In this document: in pieces, positions 27,676 through 38,500 of the stretch
Numbering within the stretch: the stretch's first letter is position 1
Layout: each line of letters starts with the position of its first letter
Source of the DNA: Candidatus Falkowiibacteriota bacterium
GTDB taxonomy: Bacteria; Patescibacteriota; Patescibacteriia; CAIXNZ01
DNA length: 52,105 nucleotides
Assembly (NCBI GenBank): GCA_903920975.1
Contig: CAIXNZ010000023.1
Span: 1 to 52,105, forward strand
Reading direction: 5' to 3'
The notes under the pieces: generated by a model
Database searches by the model: none
What the model was told of the DNA's origin: nothing
What the model saw: only the letters and a program-made list of their open reading frames with translations
Made by a program: the position numbers and the translations under genes

Positions 27676-29121
27676 TTAGAGCGCGCCCTTTTTTACTTTT
27701 TTCGCACCCCTGCCAATAAATTTTCTAGCTTTTGTTGGTTCTGTCTTGTCGCTTCCTAGTTTAAGATTTACCTTTATCGGGGTGCCAAGGATTTTGAATT
27801 TTGCGCGCAAAGAATTTTCTAAATATCTTAAATATGATGAAGCCAGCACATCTTTTTTTCTGACCTGCACTTCAAATATCGGGGGATTAGTGCGAATTTG
27901 TTTAAAGTTAGTCAGATACGGGTGCAAGAATAGGCGGGAGCTGCTGGGTTTTTGTTTTTTTAAGGCATGCTTTAAAAATTTGCTTAAAGCATTTTTATTT
28001 AACTTGATATGTCTGCCATTATAGACTTCTTCGGCTAAATCCAAAATATCATGGACATGTTTGCCAGTCTTGGCTGATGTAAAGACTATGGGCGCCCATT
28101 TTAAATATGGGAAATTGCGATTAATATAAGCTTTGTACCTGTCGCTAGTTTTGGATTCTTTGGCTTCTATCAGATCCCATTTATTGGCAACCATAATAAT
28201 ACTGACTTGTTCATCAAGGAGCAGTTGGGTTAAACGATTATCCTGGACAGTAATGGGCTGGGAAACATCAATGACCAAAAGGCAGACATCTGAATTTCTG
28301 GAGTTGGCAATGGCTTTGGCCACTGAAGCTTTTTCCAGTTCGCCGCCTTCCTTGGCGTGCTTGCGCATGCCAGCCGTATCAACCAAAGAATAATTCTGGT
28401 CTTTATAAATAAAATTTGTATCAATTGATTCCCTGGTAGTAAAAGGAATCGGCGAGACAATAACTCGCTCTTCTCCTAAAATTGAATTTAATAAAGAAGA
28501 TTTGCCAACATTGGGTTTGCCGATGATGGTGATTCTGATGGCCTTGGGAAATTCATATTTTTTTCCTTTTCTGACTTTTTTCTGCTTTTTTAAGTTCTTG
28601 GTAATTTCATCCAGCAAATCGCCAGTGCCGCCGCCATTTTTGGCCGAGACAAAATTTATTTCTCCCAGGCCAAGCCTATAAAAATCAGCACCTCGTTCAC
28701 GCATTTTAACCGAGTCGGCTTTATTGGCTACTAATAATATAGGTTTTTTAAATTTTTTGACAGCTTGGGCCAAGATACGGTCTTGGGGCATTAAACCGTC
28801 TTGAAGATCAACTAAAAAAAGAATCAAATCCGCTTCGGCTAAGGCGGCCTGAGTTTTTTTAATAATATCCAGGGCAAAATCAATATTTAAATCCGGTGAA
28901 AGCTTTTTTAATTTTTTTGAAGGCACAATTGTATCAATGCCGCCAGTATCAATTAATTCAAAATTATAGCCCTGCCAATAGACAGGACCGACAAGCATAT
29001 CGCGGGTCGTGCCGGCAATTGCAGAGGTAATGGCTTTGGGTCTTTCCAGCAAACGGTTGAAGAGGGTGGATTTTCCCACATTGGCTCGTCCTAAAATAAT
29101 AACTTTTGGTAATTTCATCAT
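27676..29121 (-). CDS. der: Ribosome-assembly GTPase Der (EngA)
   Basis: 481 aa protein with two tandem G domains for 50S biogenesis. G1 motifs GRANVGKST (residues 11-19) and GKPNVGKSS (around 206), G3 DTGG and DTAGM, G4 NKAD and NKWD. The C-terminal KH-like domain (HPYLTNFKQIRTNPPIFEVQV) and a basic tail follow. Typical Der architecture; 4 nt after the LCP gene. Confidence 0.95.
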   Translation of the reverse strand: MMKLPKVIILGRANVGKSTLFNRLLERPKAITSAIAGTTRDMLVGPVYWQGYNFELIDTGGIDTIVPSKKLKKLSPDLNIDFALDIIKKTQAALAEADLILFLVDLQDGLMPQDRILAQAVKKFKKPILLVANKADSVKMRERGADFYRLGLGEINFVSAKNGGGTGDLLDEITKNLKKQKKVRKGKKYEFPKAIRITIIGKPNVGKSSLLNSILGEERVIVSPIPFTTRESIDTNFIYKDQNYSLVDTAGMRKHAKEGGELEKASVAKAIANSRNSDVCLLVIDVSQPITVQDNRLTQLLLDEQVSIIMVANKWDLIEAKESKTSDRYKAYINRNFPYLKWAPIVFTSAKTGKHVHDILDLAEEVYNGRHIKLNKNALSKFLKHALKKQKPSSSRLFLHPYLTNFKQIRTNPPIFEVQVRKKDVLASSYLRYLENSLRAKFKILGTPIKVNLKLGSDKTEPTKARKFIGRGAKKVKKGAL

Positions 29122-29125
29122 GTGC

Positions 29126-30502
29126 TTAGTTTAATTTAGATAAAGATGTATCTTGGTCTTGTCCCAAGATAAGAATAAAATCCAATTGGCTGTTTGGATC
29201 AATCTCCAGCCAATCTGGCTTATCCACTGCGACATTGGCATTGAAATTATTTTTCAAATCAGTCAGCGCCTCTGTTTGTTCGCCATTAGTTAAGTCATAA
29301 ATCACTGTTTTGGCAAAATCCTGCTTAACACAATTGCCATATTTAGTTACTTCATAGCCTTTATTCCTTAATTCTATAGTCTTACGATAAGCCAAGCCTT
29401 CAACTTTGGTGCCGTTTTGAATTTCTACCTTAACCCTGTCTTTGGCTTTGATCTCTTGATTTGGTTCAAAAACATATTTTATCATTTGTTGTAATTGATA
29501 ATAAGACATGTCCTTGGGAAAAAGCAGGAAAGCGCCATTAATATTGGTAGCATAAAGAGGGCCAGTCAAACTGTCGTCCAAAACTAAATTAGTAATATTG
29601 GCTTTATCTATTTTTTTTGCCAGTTTGGCCATGCGAAACATTTCCCAGGCATTTATATTTGTGGCCACATGTTCTTTATAAAAACTTAGCAGTGCATTAA
29701 CCTTGCGGTAGCTTAAAAAAGTGGTAAAAGACAAGGCCTGGTCTTTAATAGCGGCCAAAACTTTTTGTTGTCTTTTACTGCGTGCAAAATCAGAGGCTTC
29801 GCCGTTAGAGCCGTGGCGTGAACGAGCATAATTTAAAGCAGTTTGGCCATCCATCTTCTGCCAGCCAGCTTTGAATGAAACTGACTGGTAGCCATAATCA
29901 TCAGTGGGAAATTCATTATCAGTAAATGCGATTTCCACATCAATTTTGACGCCGCCCAATTCATCAATCAATTTAGTAAACCCGTCAAAGTCAACGCGCA
30001 CATAATAATTTATCGGAGCAGCAAAGACTTGGCTAATCACCTGGGTAGCAAAATCTCCGCCTTGTCCCGGATTTTTTTGTTCGCCAAAAGAATTAGCATA
30101 ATTGATCTTGTGCCAGCCATAGCCTGGAATGGGGATAGATAAATCGCGAGGCAAAGAAGTCATGGCAACCTTACCCTCTGATGGTTTTAGCGAAACTAAT
30201 ATGATGGTATCAGTCAAATAAGGACCGGGATGGCCTTCGCCACCCATGCCTAAAAGCAAAATATTTATTCTGTCATCAGATTCTCCTTTGAGCAGTCGAT
30301 CCGGGCTGGCGCTTAAACCGAAAATATTTATTCTTTCCAGGTTATCAACCAGGCTATCTCCGGAAAAAATAATTTGGAAAGTAAAAATTAAGAAAAAAAT
30401 GATAATAAAAATTAACGGGTAAAACAAAATCTTGGCAGATTTCGGCTGGCCAGTTTTTACCTTAGGCAGATGATTTAAAAAATTAATTTTATGTGAAGTC
30501 AT
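29126..30502 (-). CDS. LytR-CpsA-Psr (LCP) family cell-wall ligase
   Basis: 458 aa. One N-terminal transmembrane helix (FYPLIFIIIFFLIFTF) anchors an extracellular LCP domain: LLLGMGGEG, TDTIILVS, SLPRDLSIPI, DFDGFTKLIDELGGV and YARSRHG with its conserved Arg residues. A C-terminal LytR_C domain (VKVEIQNGTKVEGLA...) follows. LCP proteins move glycopolymers from lipid carriers to peptidoglycan or proteins. First gene of the LCP-der-pth operon; divergent from lepB. Confidence 0.93.
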   Translation of the reverse strand: MTSHKINFLNHLPKVKTGQPKSAKILFYPLIFIIIFFLIFTFQIIFSGDSLVDNLERINIFGLSASPDRLLKGESDDRINILLLGMGGEGHPGPYLTDTIILVSLKPSEGKVAMTSLPRDLSIPIPGYGWHKINYANSFGEQKNPGQGGDFATQVISQVFAAPINYYVRVDFDGFTKLIDELGGVKIDVEIAFTDNEFPTDDYGYQSVSFKAGWQKMDGQTALNYARSRHGSNGEASDFARSKRQQKVLAAIKDQALSFTTFLSYRKVNALLSFYKEHVATNINAWEMFRMAKLAKKIDKANITNLVLDDSLTGPLYATNINGAFLLFPKDMSYYQLQQMIKYVFEPNQEIKAKDRVKVEIQNGTKVEGLAYRKTIELRNKGYEVTKYGNCVKQDFAKTVIYDLTNGEQTEALTDLKNNFNANVAVDKPDWLEIDPNSQLDFILILGQDQDTSLSKLN

Positions 30503-30614
30503 TTGGAAATATAAAAATATTTGAAGTAATGATTTTTTACTCCGTACGATTTAATAATTTCTTTCTCCTTATATTAAAGCAAAAAAAACGAAAACTTTCA
30601 AGTAAGTCTGTTAT

Positions 30615-30643
30615 TTGCTTCGCTTGTATTTTTATGGTACAAT
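30615..30643 (+). promoter_or_regulatory. Promoter of lepB
   Basis: TTGCTT (30615-30620), 17-bp spacer, TACAAT (30638-30643) with a TGG extension. Confidence 0.62.
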
Positions 30644-30691
30644 CTATGTAATCTTATTTTTATAATTCTTAATTTTGATTAAGCTAATTTT

Positions 30692-31321
30692 ATGAAATTT
30701 GGTAAAGATAATAACGATCAATTTGAGTGGAAAACCAGCTCGTCTTATGATTCATTTTTTCGGGCTTTTGGCGAGTTTTTTATTGAGATCATAAAAGTAG
30801 TAATTATTTCTTTGGCCATCATTATTCCTGTCAGATATTTTTTGATTCAGCCTTTTTATGTTAAAGGAGCTTCCATGGAGCCGAATTTTCATGATCATGA
30901 ATATTTAATAATTAATGAAATAGGTTATCGTGTTGAAGAGCCAAAGCGCGGCGAGATTGTGGTTTTTCGCTACCCTAAAGATCCCAGCCAGTATTTTATA
31001 AAAAGAATAATCGGTTTGCCGGGCGAAAAAATAAAAATCAAAGATAATAAAGTTTATATCTATAACGATAAATATCCAAATGGCGTGGCCTTGAATGAAG
31101 AAGTTTATTTGTCAGAAGATACTCAGACTCCTTATTTCGGCAAATCAGAATTTGTGCTGGGTGATAGCGAATATTTTGTGATGGGCGACAATCGCGAGGC
31201 CAGTTTGGATTCGCGCAAATTCGGACCAGTGCCCAGGAGATTAATAGTCGGAAAGGTCTGGGTCAGAGGCTGGCCGTTTGATAAAATAACTATTTTTGGA
31301 CAGCCGCAATATAATTTGTAA
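30692..31321 (+). CDS. lepB: Signal peptidase I
   Basis: 209 aa membrane protease cutting signal peptides of exported proteins. One transmembrane helix (IKVVIISLAIIIPVRYF, about 34-50), catalytic Ser in VKGASMEPNF, catalytic Lys in FIKRIIGLPGE, and box E GDNREASLDSR near the C-terminus. Short bacterial form with a single membrane anchor. It would process the giant secreted proteins downstream. hisS starts 3 nt after it. Confidence 0.95.
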   Translation: MKFGKDNNDQFEWKTSSSYDSFFRAFGEFFIEIIKVVIISLAIIIPVRYFLIQPFYVKGASMEPNFHDHEYLIINEIGYRVEEPKRGEIVVFRYPKDPSQYFIKRIIGLPGEKIKIKDNKVYIYNDKYPNGVALNEEVYLSEDTQTPYFGKSEFVLGDSEYFVMGDNREASLDSRKFGPVPRRLIVGKVWVRGWPFDKITIFGQPQYNL

Positions 31322-31324
31322 TTT

Positions 31325-32731
31325 ATGGCCAAAGAAAAAAAGAAAAAAAGTTTTAAAAAAAATCTTAAGATTAAAAAAACTAAGTCAGCATTTTTCGGGG
31401 TGAGAAAAGAAGCAGACAAACCCGTAGTTTTGGCTGAGTCAGAAATTGTCAAAACGAGTAAAAAAACACCGCAACTGGTGCGGGGCTTTAAAGATGTTTT
31501 GCCAGCCGAACAAAAATATTTTAAATTTATTACGGACGCGCTGGAAATATTGGCTGTAGATTATGGCTTTGAAAAAATTGATTTGCCGCTTTTGGAAGAA
31601 AGCAATCTTTTTTCCCGAGCCGTGGGCAAGGAAACTGATATTGTGACCAAGGAGATGTTTACTTTTGAAACCCCAGGCGGCGAAAGAGTAAGTTTAAGGC
31701 CAGAAGCGACTGCTTCGGTGGCCAGAGCCTATATTAATCATGGCATGTTAAATTTACCCCAGCCGGTCAAGCTCTATTATAATGGCTTAATGTTTCGATA
31801 TGAACGGCCGCAATCAGGGCGTTATAGACAGTTTAACCAATTTGGTTTTGAGATTTTGGGTGATAAACATCCGGTTTTGGATGCCCAGATGATTATTTTA
31901 TGCCATAACTTTTTCAAAGAAATTGGTTTGCCAGTTAATGTCCAGGTCAATAGCATCGGCTGTAATTCTTGTCGTAAAGAATACAAAGTGCAATTGGTTA
32001 ATTATTATAAAACGCAAAAATCAAATCTTTGTGATGACTGCAAAGAGCGTTTAAATAAAAATCCGCTTCGTCTTTTAGACTGCAAGGAAGAAAAATGCGC
32101 CATTATTAAAGAGGAAGCACCGCAGATTGTTGACTGGCTGTGCGATGACTGTAAAAATCATTTTGTTAAAGTCTTGGAATTTCTAGATGAGGTTGAATTG
32201 CCCTATAATCTAAATTCAAATTTAGTCCGGGGCTTGGATTACTACACTAATACGGTTTTTGAAATCTGGCCAGAGGGTGATGAGAAAAGATCGCAAACCG
32301 CGCTGTGCGGCGGTGGTCGTTACGATAATTTAATTGAGTTATTGGGCGGTAGAAATACGCCGGCCCTGGGAGTTTCCATTGGCATTGAACGCACGATTTT
32401 GAAAATTAAGGAATTAAATTTACCTGTTCCCGAAAGAGCTAAGCGTGATATTTTTGTGGCTCAGCTTGGCGAAGCGCCTAGAAGAAAAAGTTTGGCTCTC
32501 TATGAGTCCTTAAGAAAAGAGGGAATCAAGATTTGCGAAAGCTTTTCCAAGGACGGCCTGAAAAGTCAGCTGGAAATTGCCGGTAAACTAGGTGTCAGAT
32601 TTACCCTTATTCTGGGTCAAAAGGAGCTATCTGAAGGTACAATATTACTGCGCGATATGGAGGCAGGAAGCCAGGAAACAATCAATTTTAATAAGGTTGT
32701 GAAGGAAATCAAAAGAAGATTAGAGCAATAA
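31325..32731 (+). CDS. hisS: Histidyl-tRNA synthetase
   Basis: 468 aa class II synthetase. Class signatures: LRPEATASVARAYINHG (motif 2 region), FRYERPQSGRYRQFNQFG, the HisA motif LVRGLDYYTNTVFEIW, and GGGRYDNLIELLGG. A Cys-rich segment (IGCNSCRK...LDCKEEKC...CDDC) is normal for many HisRS. The N-terminal ~48 residues are Lys-rich and absent from typical HisRS; catalytic similarity begins at about RGFKDVLP. A later start is not evident, so the extension may be real. Follows lepB by 3 nt. Confidence 0.94.
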   Translation: MAKEKKKKSFKKNLKIKKTKSAFFGVRKEADKPVVLAESEIVKTSKKTPQLVRGFKDVLPAEQKYFKFITDALEILAVDYGFEKIDLPLLEESNLFSRAVGKETDIVTKEMFTFETPGGERVSLRPEATASVARAYINHGMLNLPQPVKLYYNGLMFRYERPQSGRYRQFNQFGFEILGDKHPVLDAQMIILCHNFFKEIGLPVNVQVNSIGCNSCRKEYKVQLVNYYKTQKSNLCDDCKERLNKNPLRLLDCKEEKCAIIKEEAPQIVDWLCDDCKNHFVKVLEFLDEVELPYNLNSNLVRGLDYYTNTVFEIWPEGDEKRSQTALCGGGRYDNLIELLGGRNTPALGVSIGIERTILKIKELNLPVPERAKRDIFVAQLGEAPRRKSLALYESLRKEGIKICESFSKDGLKSQLEIAGKLGVRFTLILGQKELSEGTILLRDMEAGSQETINFNKVVKEIKRRLEQ

Positions 32732-32818
32732 TTATTTCGATATTATTGTAAGATTAGCGAAAAAAGTATAATTAAGGCAGCAAGTGGCGGCTATATTTCT
32801 TTGATTATGAGAATTTTT

Positions 32819-32847
32819 TTGACTTACAGCCGTTTTATTGCTATGAT
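32819..32847 (+). promoter_or_regulatory. Promoter of rpsU
   Basis: TTGACT (32819-32824), 17-bp spacer, TATGAT (32842-32847). The 5' UTR would be about 28 nt. Confidence 0.72.
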
Positions 32848-32881
32848 TAAATAAATTTAAATAGGAGATGGAATTAAAATC

Positions 32882-33103
32882 ATGACTGAAGTAAAACGCA
32901 GAAAAAGCGAGACTTTTGAGAGCTTACTGAGGCGCTTTAACAAGAGGATCATCCAAAGCGGTAAAATCCTCCAGGCCAAGAAAATCAGGTTTTTGGAAAA
33001 ACAGCCGAATAAAAATTTAAGTAAAAAGTTAGCTTTACGCCGCAAGCAGATTCGGGAACAAAAGGAGTACTTAAAGAAAATCGGCAAGTTAATAGAAGAA
33101 TAA
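32882..33103 (+). CDS. rpsU: Small-subunit ribosomal protein S21
   Basis: 73 aa, strongly basic. The pattern ETFESLLRRFNKRIIQSGKI near residues 10-29 and the Arg/Lys helix RRKQIREQKEYLKKI match bS21, which sits near the anti-SD region of 16S rRNA. An AGGAG occurs upstream but too far (about 15 nt) for a standard SD. It has its own promoter and is followed by a YqeY gene, the common rpsU-yqeY pairing. Confidence 0.88.
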   Translation: MTEVKRRKSETFESLLRRFNKRIIQSGKILQAKKIRFLEKQPNKNLSKKLALRRKQIREQKEYLKKIGKLIEE

Positions 33104-33136
33104 AATTGGTCAGATAAAAAATTTAAAGAATCATCA

Positions 33137-33577
33137 ATGCCAATTTTAGGGAAAATTGACTCTGATTTTAAGCAAGCTTTAAAAGAAAGAAAGCCAGACG
33201 CAGTCTCAACTTTGCGTTTGCTTTTGGCTGCTTTAAAAAATGAAAGAATAAAGAAAATGGCTGATCTGACCGATGAAGATGCGATCAAAATAATTAAAAG
33301 CGAGATAAAAAAAAGAAAAGAATCAATTGTGGAATATGAGAAAGGCCAGCGCGCTGATCTGGCTGATAAAGAAAGGCAGGAACTGGAAATTTTAAATCCC
33401 TATTTACCGGCGCAAATGGACGAAGGCCAAATCAAGTCAGCGATTGAGAAAATCTTGGCTGCCATGCCAGACAAAGAAAACGAAGGCAAGGTTATGGGCG
33501 CAGTCATGTCAGAGTTAAAAGGTCAAGCCGACGGCGCTCAGGTCCGCCAGATAGTCTCGGAACTCCTTAAAAAATAA
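33137..33577 (+). CDS. YqeY/GatB C-terminal-like protein
   Basis: 146 aa. Starts with a helical region (IDSDFKQALKERKPDAVSTLRLLLAALKN), then SEIKKRKESIVEYEKGQR and ILNPYLPAQM, which is the YqeY signature, with a C-terminal GatB-like helical domain. Members are thought to act in tRNA-dependent amidation or tRNA binding; the precise role is unknown. Follows rpsU. Confidence 0.9.
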   Translation: MPILGKIDSDFKQALKERKPDAVSTLRLLLAALKNERIKKMADLTDEDAIKIIKSEIKKRKESIVEYEKGQRADLADKERQELEILNPYLPAQMDEGQIKSAIEKILAAMPDKENEGKVMGAVMSELKGQADGAQVRQIVSELLKK

Positions 33578-33595
33578 GGTTCAAAATAAAAACCC

Positions 33596-35500
33596 ATGCT
33601 AGAAAAATTTTTCTCGGCAAAAGTCAATTGCCAGGGACAAAAAAATAAATCAAAAAAGAGAACTGCCAAGCTGTTAGTAGTCATTGTGCTTTTGGCAGTT
33701 TTTTTATTAATACCTCAAGTTAAGGCGGCGACTTTAGATGTGGGCTTGTCATATGCTGCGCAAACCGGTTTGAATACTCAAGATATAAGAATAACAATTG
33801 CTACTATTATCAGGGTATTTTTGGGGTTTTTGGGTGTTACGGCCATAGTTATTATTATTTATGGCGGCTATACCTGGATGACTGCCGCTGGCAATCCTGA
33901 AAAAATTGAGCGAGCCAAAAAAATTCTAATTAATGCCGCTATCGGTCTGCTCATAATTTTATTAGCATTTGCCATAACCCAATTTATTCTGGGACAGCTT
34001 CTAAACGCTTTATACGGCGGTGGCGGACCTGGTACTCCTGGCTGGGGTGATGGTGGTGGTGCTTTGGGTAATGGCATTATTGAAAGTCATTATCCGCCGC
34101 GCAATGCCACTGGCATTCCCAGAAACACAAGTATCGTAGTTACCTTTAAAGAGCCGATGGATGTAGCTTCCATAGTCAATGATAATGGCACTCCAAATAA
34201 TTTGACTGATGACTTCATTCAAACAAATACAACCGATAACACTTATAACGTGCAGATATATCCGACCCCCAAAACCAATGAAACTAAAAATCCAGTACCT
34301 GCCAATAAAGTGAGGGTCTATTATACCACTGACTTAAGAACTTTTGTCTTTAAGCCAGTTGATTTATTGGGTAATCCCGATACCAATACAAGTTATACGG
34401 TTAATTTAAGTACTAATATTGCCAAGTTTGATGGCAAACCCGCCTTTGGCAATTATGGCCCCTACTATTGGAAGTTTGAAGTTTCCACTATTGTTGATTT
34501 AACGCCGCCCAAGGTAGTTTCGGTTATACCCTTTAAGGATCAGACCTATCCCAGAAATATTATTATTCAAATTAATTTTAATGAGGCAATTAACCCCCTG
34601 ACTCTCAGAGGTTTGGTTGAAATTCAGGGCGGTGGAACGCTTGGGCAGCTTAAAATAGATGCGGATGGAAAAATTATTACCTTCAACTATATAAACGTGA
34701 AAACCAATGATGTTCCTGAAAAATTTGTAGCTGGTGAATTTTTATACAGCAACATGTATCAGACAGTAGAATTTGTGACCAATGATCTATGCGGAAAAAA
34801 TTCCTGCGGTGGTAATGTTTACTGCTTGCCTGCTAATAAAACAATAACTGTTTTGGCTAAGGCGGCGGAATTAGTTGATACTGGCAAACCAACTGCCAAA
34901 TTTCCATTTACCGGCATAGTTGATATGGCTGATAATTCTTTGGATGGCGATAAAAGCGGGACAGCAGAAGGTCCCCCAAGTGATAATTATGTGTGGAATT
35001 TTTCTACCAACGATAAAATCGATATTATTCCGCCTAAAATTGATTTAAAAACGCCTGAGCAAGGAGCCGAAGCCAGCCCGGCAGATAGTTTTGAAATTAC
35101 TTTTGACAAATTAATGATGTCCAGCACCCTAAAAGGTGGTAGTAATTACGGCGATGGCTTGGAATATATTACTCTGGATCAGAGTAAGGCATTAGAAATA
35201 GATAAAAACATTTCCGGCTGGGGTTATTGGATAACCAACCAAAATTTACCCCAAGAAATTCCCACCAAGACCAAGGCAATTATTAATCATGCGATTTTAG
35301 GAGATTATTTACCTTATGCCATAAAAGTAAATTCCGGAGTTAAAGATATTTATCAAAATTGTTATCAGCCATGCGCTGGTCCGAGTTGTGACAGGGTTGA
35401 TACATCTACTCCAGGAGTATATGAAGCAGGCGCTTGGGTGCCAAATACTAATTGTTTCCCGTCTTGTGATTTAGATCCAACTTCTACTTGTGGACAATAA
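33596..35500 (+). CDS. VirB2/TrbC-like pilin module fused to Ig-like domains
   Basis: 634 aa exported protein. Signal peptide at about residues 22-44 (LLVVIVLLAVFLLIP then VKAA). Residues about 46-130 form a pilin-like module: DVGLSYAAQTGL, then two long hydrophobic helices separated by GNPEKIERAKKI, as in VirB2/TrbC pilins. A Gly/Pro linker (GGGGPGTPGWGDGGG) leads to at least three Big_5-like Ig domains, each with an opening such as TPPKVVSVIP and an ITFDK / VVTFKEPM-type strand (about 160-290, 304-430, 478-600). The C-terminus is Cys-rich. Its N-terminal module is paralogous to that of the next gene, 10 nt downstream. Confidence 0.85.
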   Translation: MLEKFFSAKVNCQGQKNKSKKRTAKLLVVIVLLAVFLLIPQVKAATLDVGLSYAAQTGLNTQDIRITIATIIRVFLGFLGVTAIVIIIYGGYTWMTAAGNPEKIERAKKILINAAIGLLIILLAFAITQFILGQLLNALYGGGGPGTPGWGDGGGALGNGIIESHYPPRNATGIPRNTSIVVTFKEPMDVASIVNDNGTPNNLTDDFIQTNTTDNTYNVQIYPTPKTNETKNPVPANKVRVYYTTDLRTFVFKPVDLLGNPDTNTSYTVNLSTNIAKFDGKPAFGNYGPYYWKFEVSTIVDLTPPKVVSVIPFKDQTYPRNIIIQINFNEAINPLTLRGLVEIQGGGTLGQLKIDADGKIITFNYINVKTNDVPEKFVAGEFLYSNMYQTVEFVTNDLCGKNSCGGNVYCLPANKTITVLAKAAELVDTGKPTAKFPFTGIVDMADNSLDGDKSGTAEGPPSDNYVWNFSTNDKIDIIPPKIDLKTPEQGAEASPADSFEITFDKLMMSSTLKGGSNYGDGLEYITLDQSKALEIDKNISGWGYWITNQNLPQEIPTKTKAIINHAILGDYLPYAIKVNSGVKDIYQNCYQPCAGPSCDRVDTSTPGVYEAGAWVPNTNCFPSCDLDPTSTCGQ

Positions 35501-35510
35501 TGATTTTTTT

Positions 35511-38500
35511 ATGCTAAAAAATTGGCAAAAAATCTTGATAATTACACCAATAATTATATTGGCCGTGTTTTTGTTTGCCAGCCAAATTAATGCCCAGACT
35601 TTAGACGTAGGTATTAATTATGCGGCTGGCGCTGGCTTGCCGACAACGGATATTCGCGTGACCATTGCCAATATTATCAGAGTAATGCTGGGACTTTTGG
35701 GCGTGGTAGCTGTTGGCTTGATAATTTATGGTGGGGTTATTTTTATGACTGCGCAGGGCATGCCGGAAAAAATTGATAAGGCTAAAAAGATTTTAATAGG
35801 CGCCACGATTGGCCTGGTCATTGTCTTATCTGCTTTTGCCATTGCCAGTTTTATACTCAATCAAATTTTGCAACAAGGTGGTCCGGGGCCGGGTCCAACC
35901 TGTAACAATAATGGTACTTGTGAGGCCGGCGAAACCCATGCATCATGTCCAAATGATTGCCCAGAAATACCAACTTGTACTGGCCCCTCTTGTTATACTC
36001 CGCCTCCCGGACTTTGTGACGATCCAAATCCGTCTGATGGATTACCCTGGCTGTGTCTTGATCCAAATCAAAGCATCAGGGGGCAGGCCATTACGGTTTA
36101 CGCGGGTAAGATAGACACCGCAACAACGGGAAAAATTTATTTTCAGGCTAAGGAAGGAAATCCTGATACTAATGCTAAATACGAAGTTGAGATATTAAAA
36201 TGCAAAGATACTGATCCTGCCTGGTTTGTGCGCAGAGACAGTGTTTTAAGTAAAGCCGTTATTAAGGTGCCAGAAAGTTTAATTTTAACCGATAATAAGT
36301 ATAAATTGGTCGTTGAAAATGCTGCAGACGAAAATGGTAATATTACCTCAACTGCTAATAAGAGCTGGGGTGGTTTTGGTGGGTCAGGAAAAGATATTTT
36401 TACATTAACCAGTGAAACATCATCAACTGACCCGATATTGATTTGTCTTTTAAAGGATAGTCCAACTGATGGTGAAGAAATATACAGAGCAAAAACAGGC
36501 GATACTAGGTATTTATTGGGTAACAGATTCCCGGCTAATACAACTGACAATAGTGTTACCTATGATAATGTAAATTCTGAACTTAAAGGCGCTAGTGAAC
36601 CAAGACCGGGTATAATTGCTTTGGAAAATTTGGTGCCGCAAGCGCTTTCCGGCTATATCCAGCTGACAACAAGCGGCAAAAAAAGCAATCGACTTTATAA
36701 CACAATTTATTGCGATACTAATAATGAATGCGTGAGCGGCTGTTGCGCAGCTAATACTTGTAAGACTGCTAGGTATTGTGCCAGTGGTGAGGGGGAAGGC
36801 TGTAAAACTACTTGTGCTGATAGTGGCTGTCAGCCAGACCTTTATTGTGACAATACATGTAAATGCAGATCGATAGGCGAAGATGCATCTTGCAGTAGTT
36901 CAACGACAAGTTGTGTTCCTAAAGTTGATTTTTGCGGACAGGATCTTTATTGTTCAACATCAAGAGAATGCAAATGCCAATATAATCCAATAATAACCAA
37001 GATTGATCCCTCAGATGGGGCAGTGGGCAATTATGTAACTGTGATTGGACAGGGTTTTGGTAATGTAAAGGGAACGGGAGAAATATATTTTTCGCATCTG
37101 ACTGGCACTACCAAAGATTTTATAGCAGCCAAAGTTCCAGCTGGTTGCGGTGCTGATAATACCTGGACTGATAAATGGGCAATTGTTGAAATACCAGAAG
37201 GAGCCATAACTGGTCCGGTTAAAATAATAAATTCTGATAATAAAGAATATATTTACGCAACAGGTTTTTCGGTTAATGATACGGTCAGACCAGCACTCTG
37301 TAATGTAACTACAGCTGCTGATTGTGCAACAGAGCCTCCAACTGATGACCTTAATAAATACCGCAAAGGAGAATTTAGTACGCCTGTCTTATTGTGCGGA
37401 AAAAATTTCGGGGCAACGAAAACCACTGTATCCAAGGCCGTAATCGGCGGCACTGATTTTGGCGGAACCGCCTGGTTGTGGGCAGACGCTTTAATCTCCA
37501 ACTTAACAATTCCCAATCTGCAGCCAGCCACTTTGCCGGTTCAGGTGAAAGTCGGACAAGTAAATAGCAATCCTTATAATTTTATTGTATTATCAACTGC
37601 CAAAGCCCCAAAAATAGACAATCTTGATCCTAATTTTGGACCTACCGGCCAATACATAACAATTATGGGCAGTAATTTTGGCACCACAAATGGTACGGTA
37701 AAATTTTATAAAGATACAACAGGCGCTTGGATAACGGCTGATACTAATTTTGGGCAAAAATGTACAACTTTTGGTTACTGGCACGATAGTTACATCGTAG
37801 TTAAAGTGCCTGGCGGACTAGATATCGGCGCTGAAAAAAGTAAAATACAGGTCACAACCAGCAAGGGGGCAAGCAGTAATTCAGTAAATTTCAGCCCTTG
37901 CAATGCCAATACTACAACCTGTGCATTAAAGCCGGGTATTTGCGCTATTGCGCCGAGCCAAGCGCCAACAGGTTATAATCCTATAAATATTTATGGTGAA
38001 AATTTTGGCGATTTTGGAGTTAATAGCCAAATAAATTTTTCTGATAAAAAAAGAGTGACTGAACCCGGTGATTTAACCACTTATTGGGCAAAGACTCAGG
38101 TCAGCGGGATTACCGTGCCAAATGGCGCGATTACTGGTCCGGTCCAATTAACTGATGTCAATGGAATCGTTAGTAATCGTTATCCATTTGAAGTAACTGA
38201 TTGCCGCAATGAACTAAAAACTTATTGTTCGAAGTTTGATACTGATAATCCGAAAAAGACATTCATTTGTTGTCAAAAGGATGGTATATGTAAAACAGAG
38301 GCCGAATGCAAAGGGCCTACCGCAGCTCAATGTTCATATAATTACAGTTTCATGACCGGAAAATATTTTGGCCCGCCACGCGTTGTCGAGAGAATTTTAT
38401 GCGATACAAACACGCAAAGTCCGTCACCCTGGAGAGAATCAAAAAATAATTGTATTAATGCGGGCATCACCGTGGCCTTTAATCAAGAAATGGATTTGAG

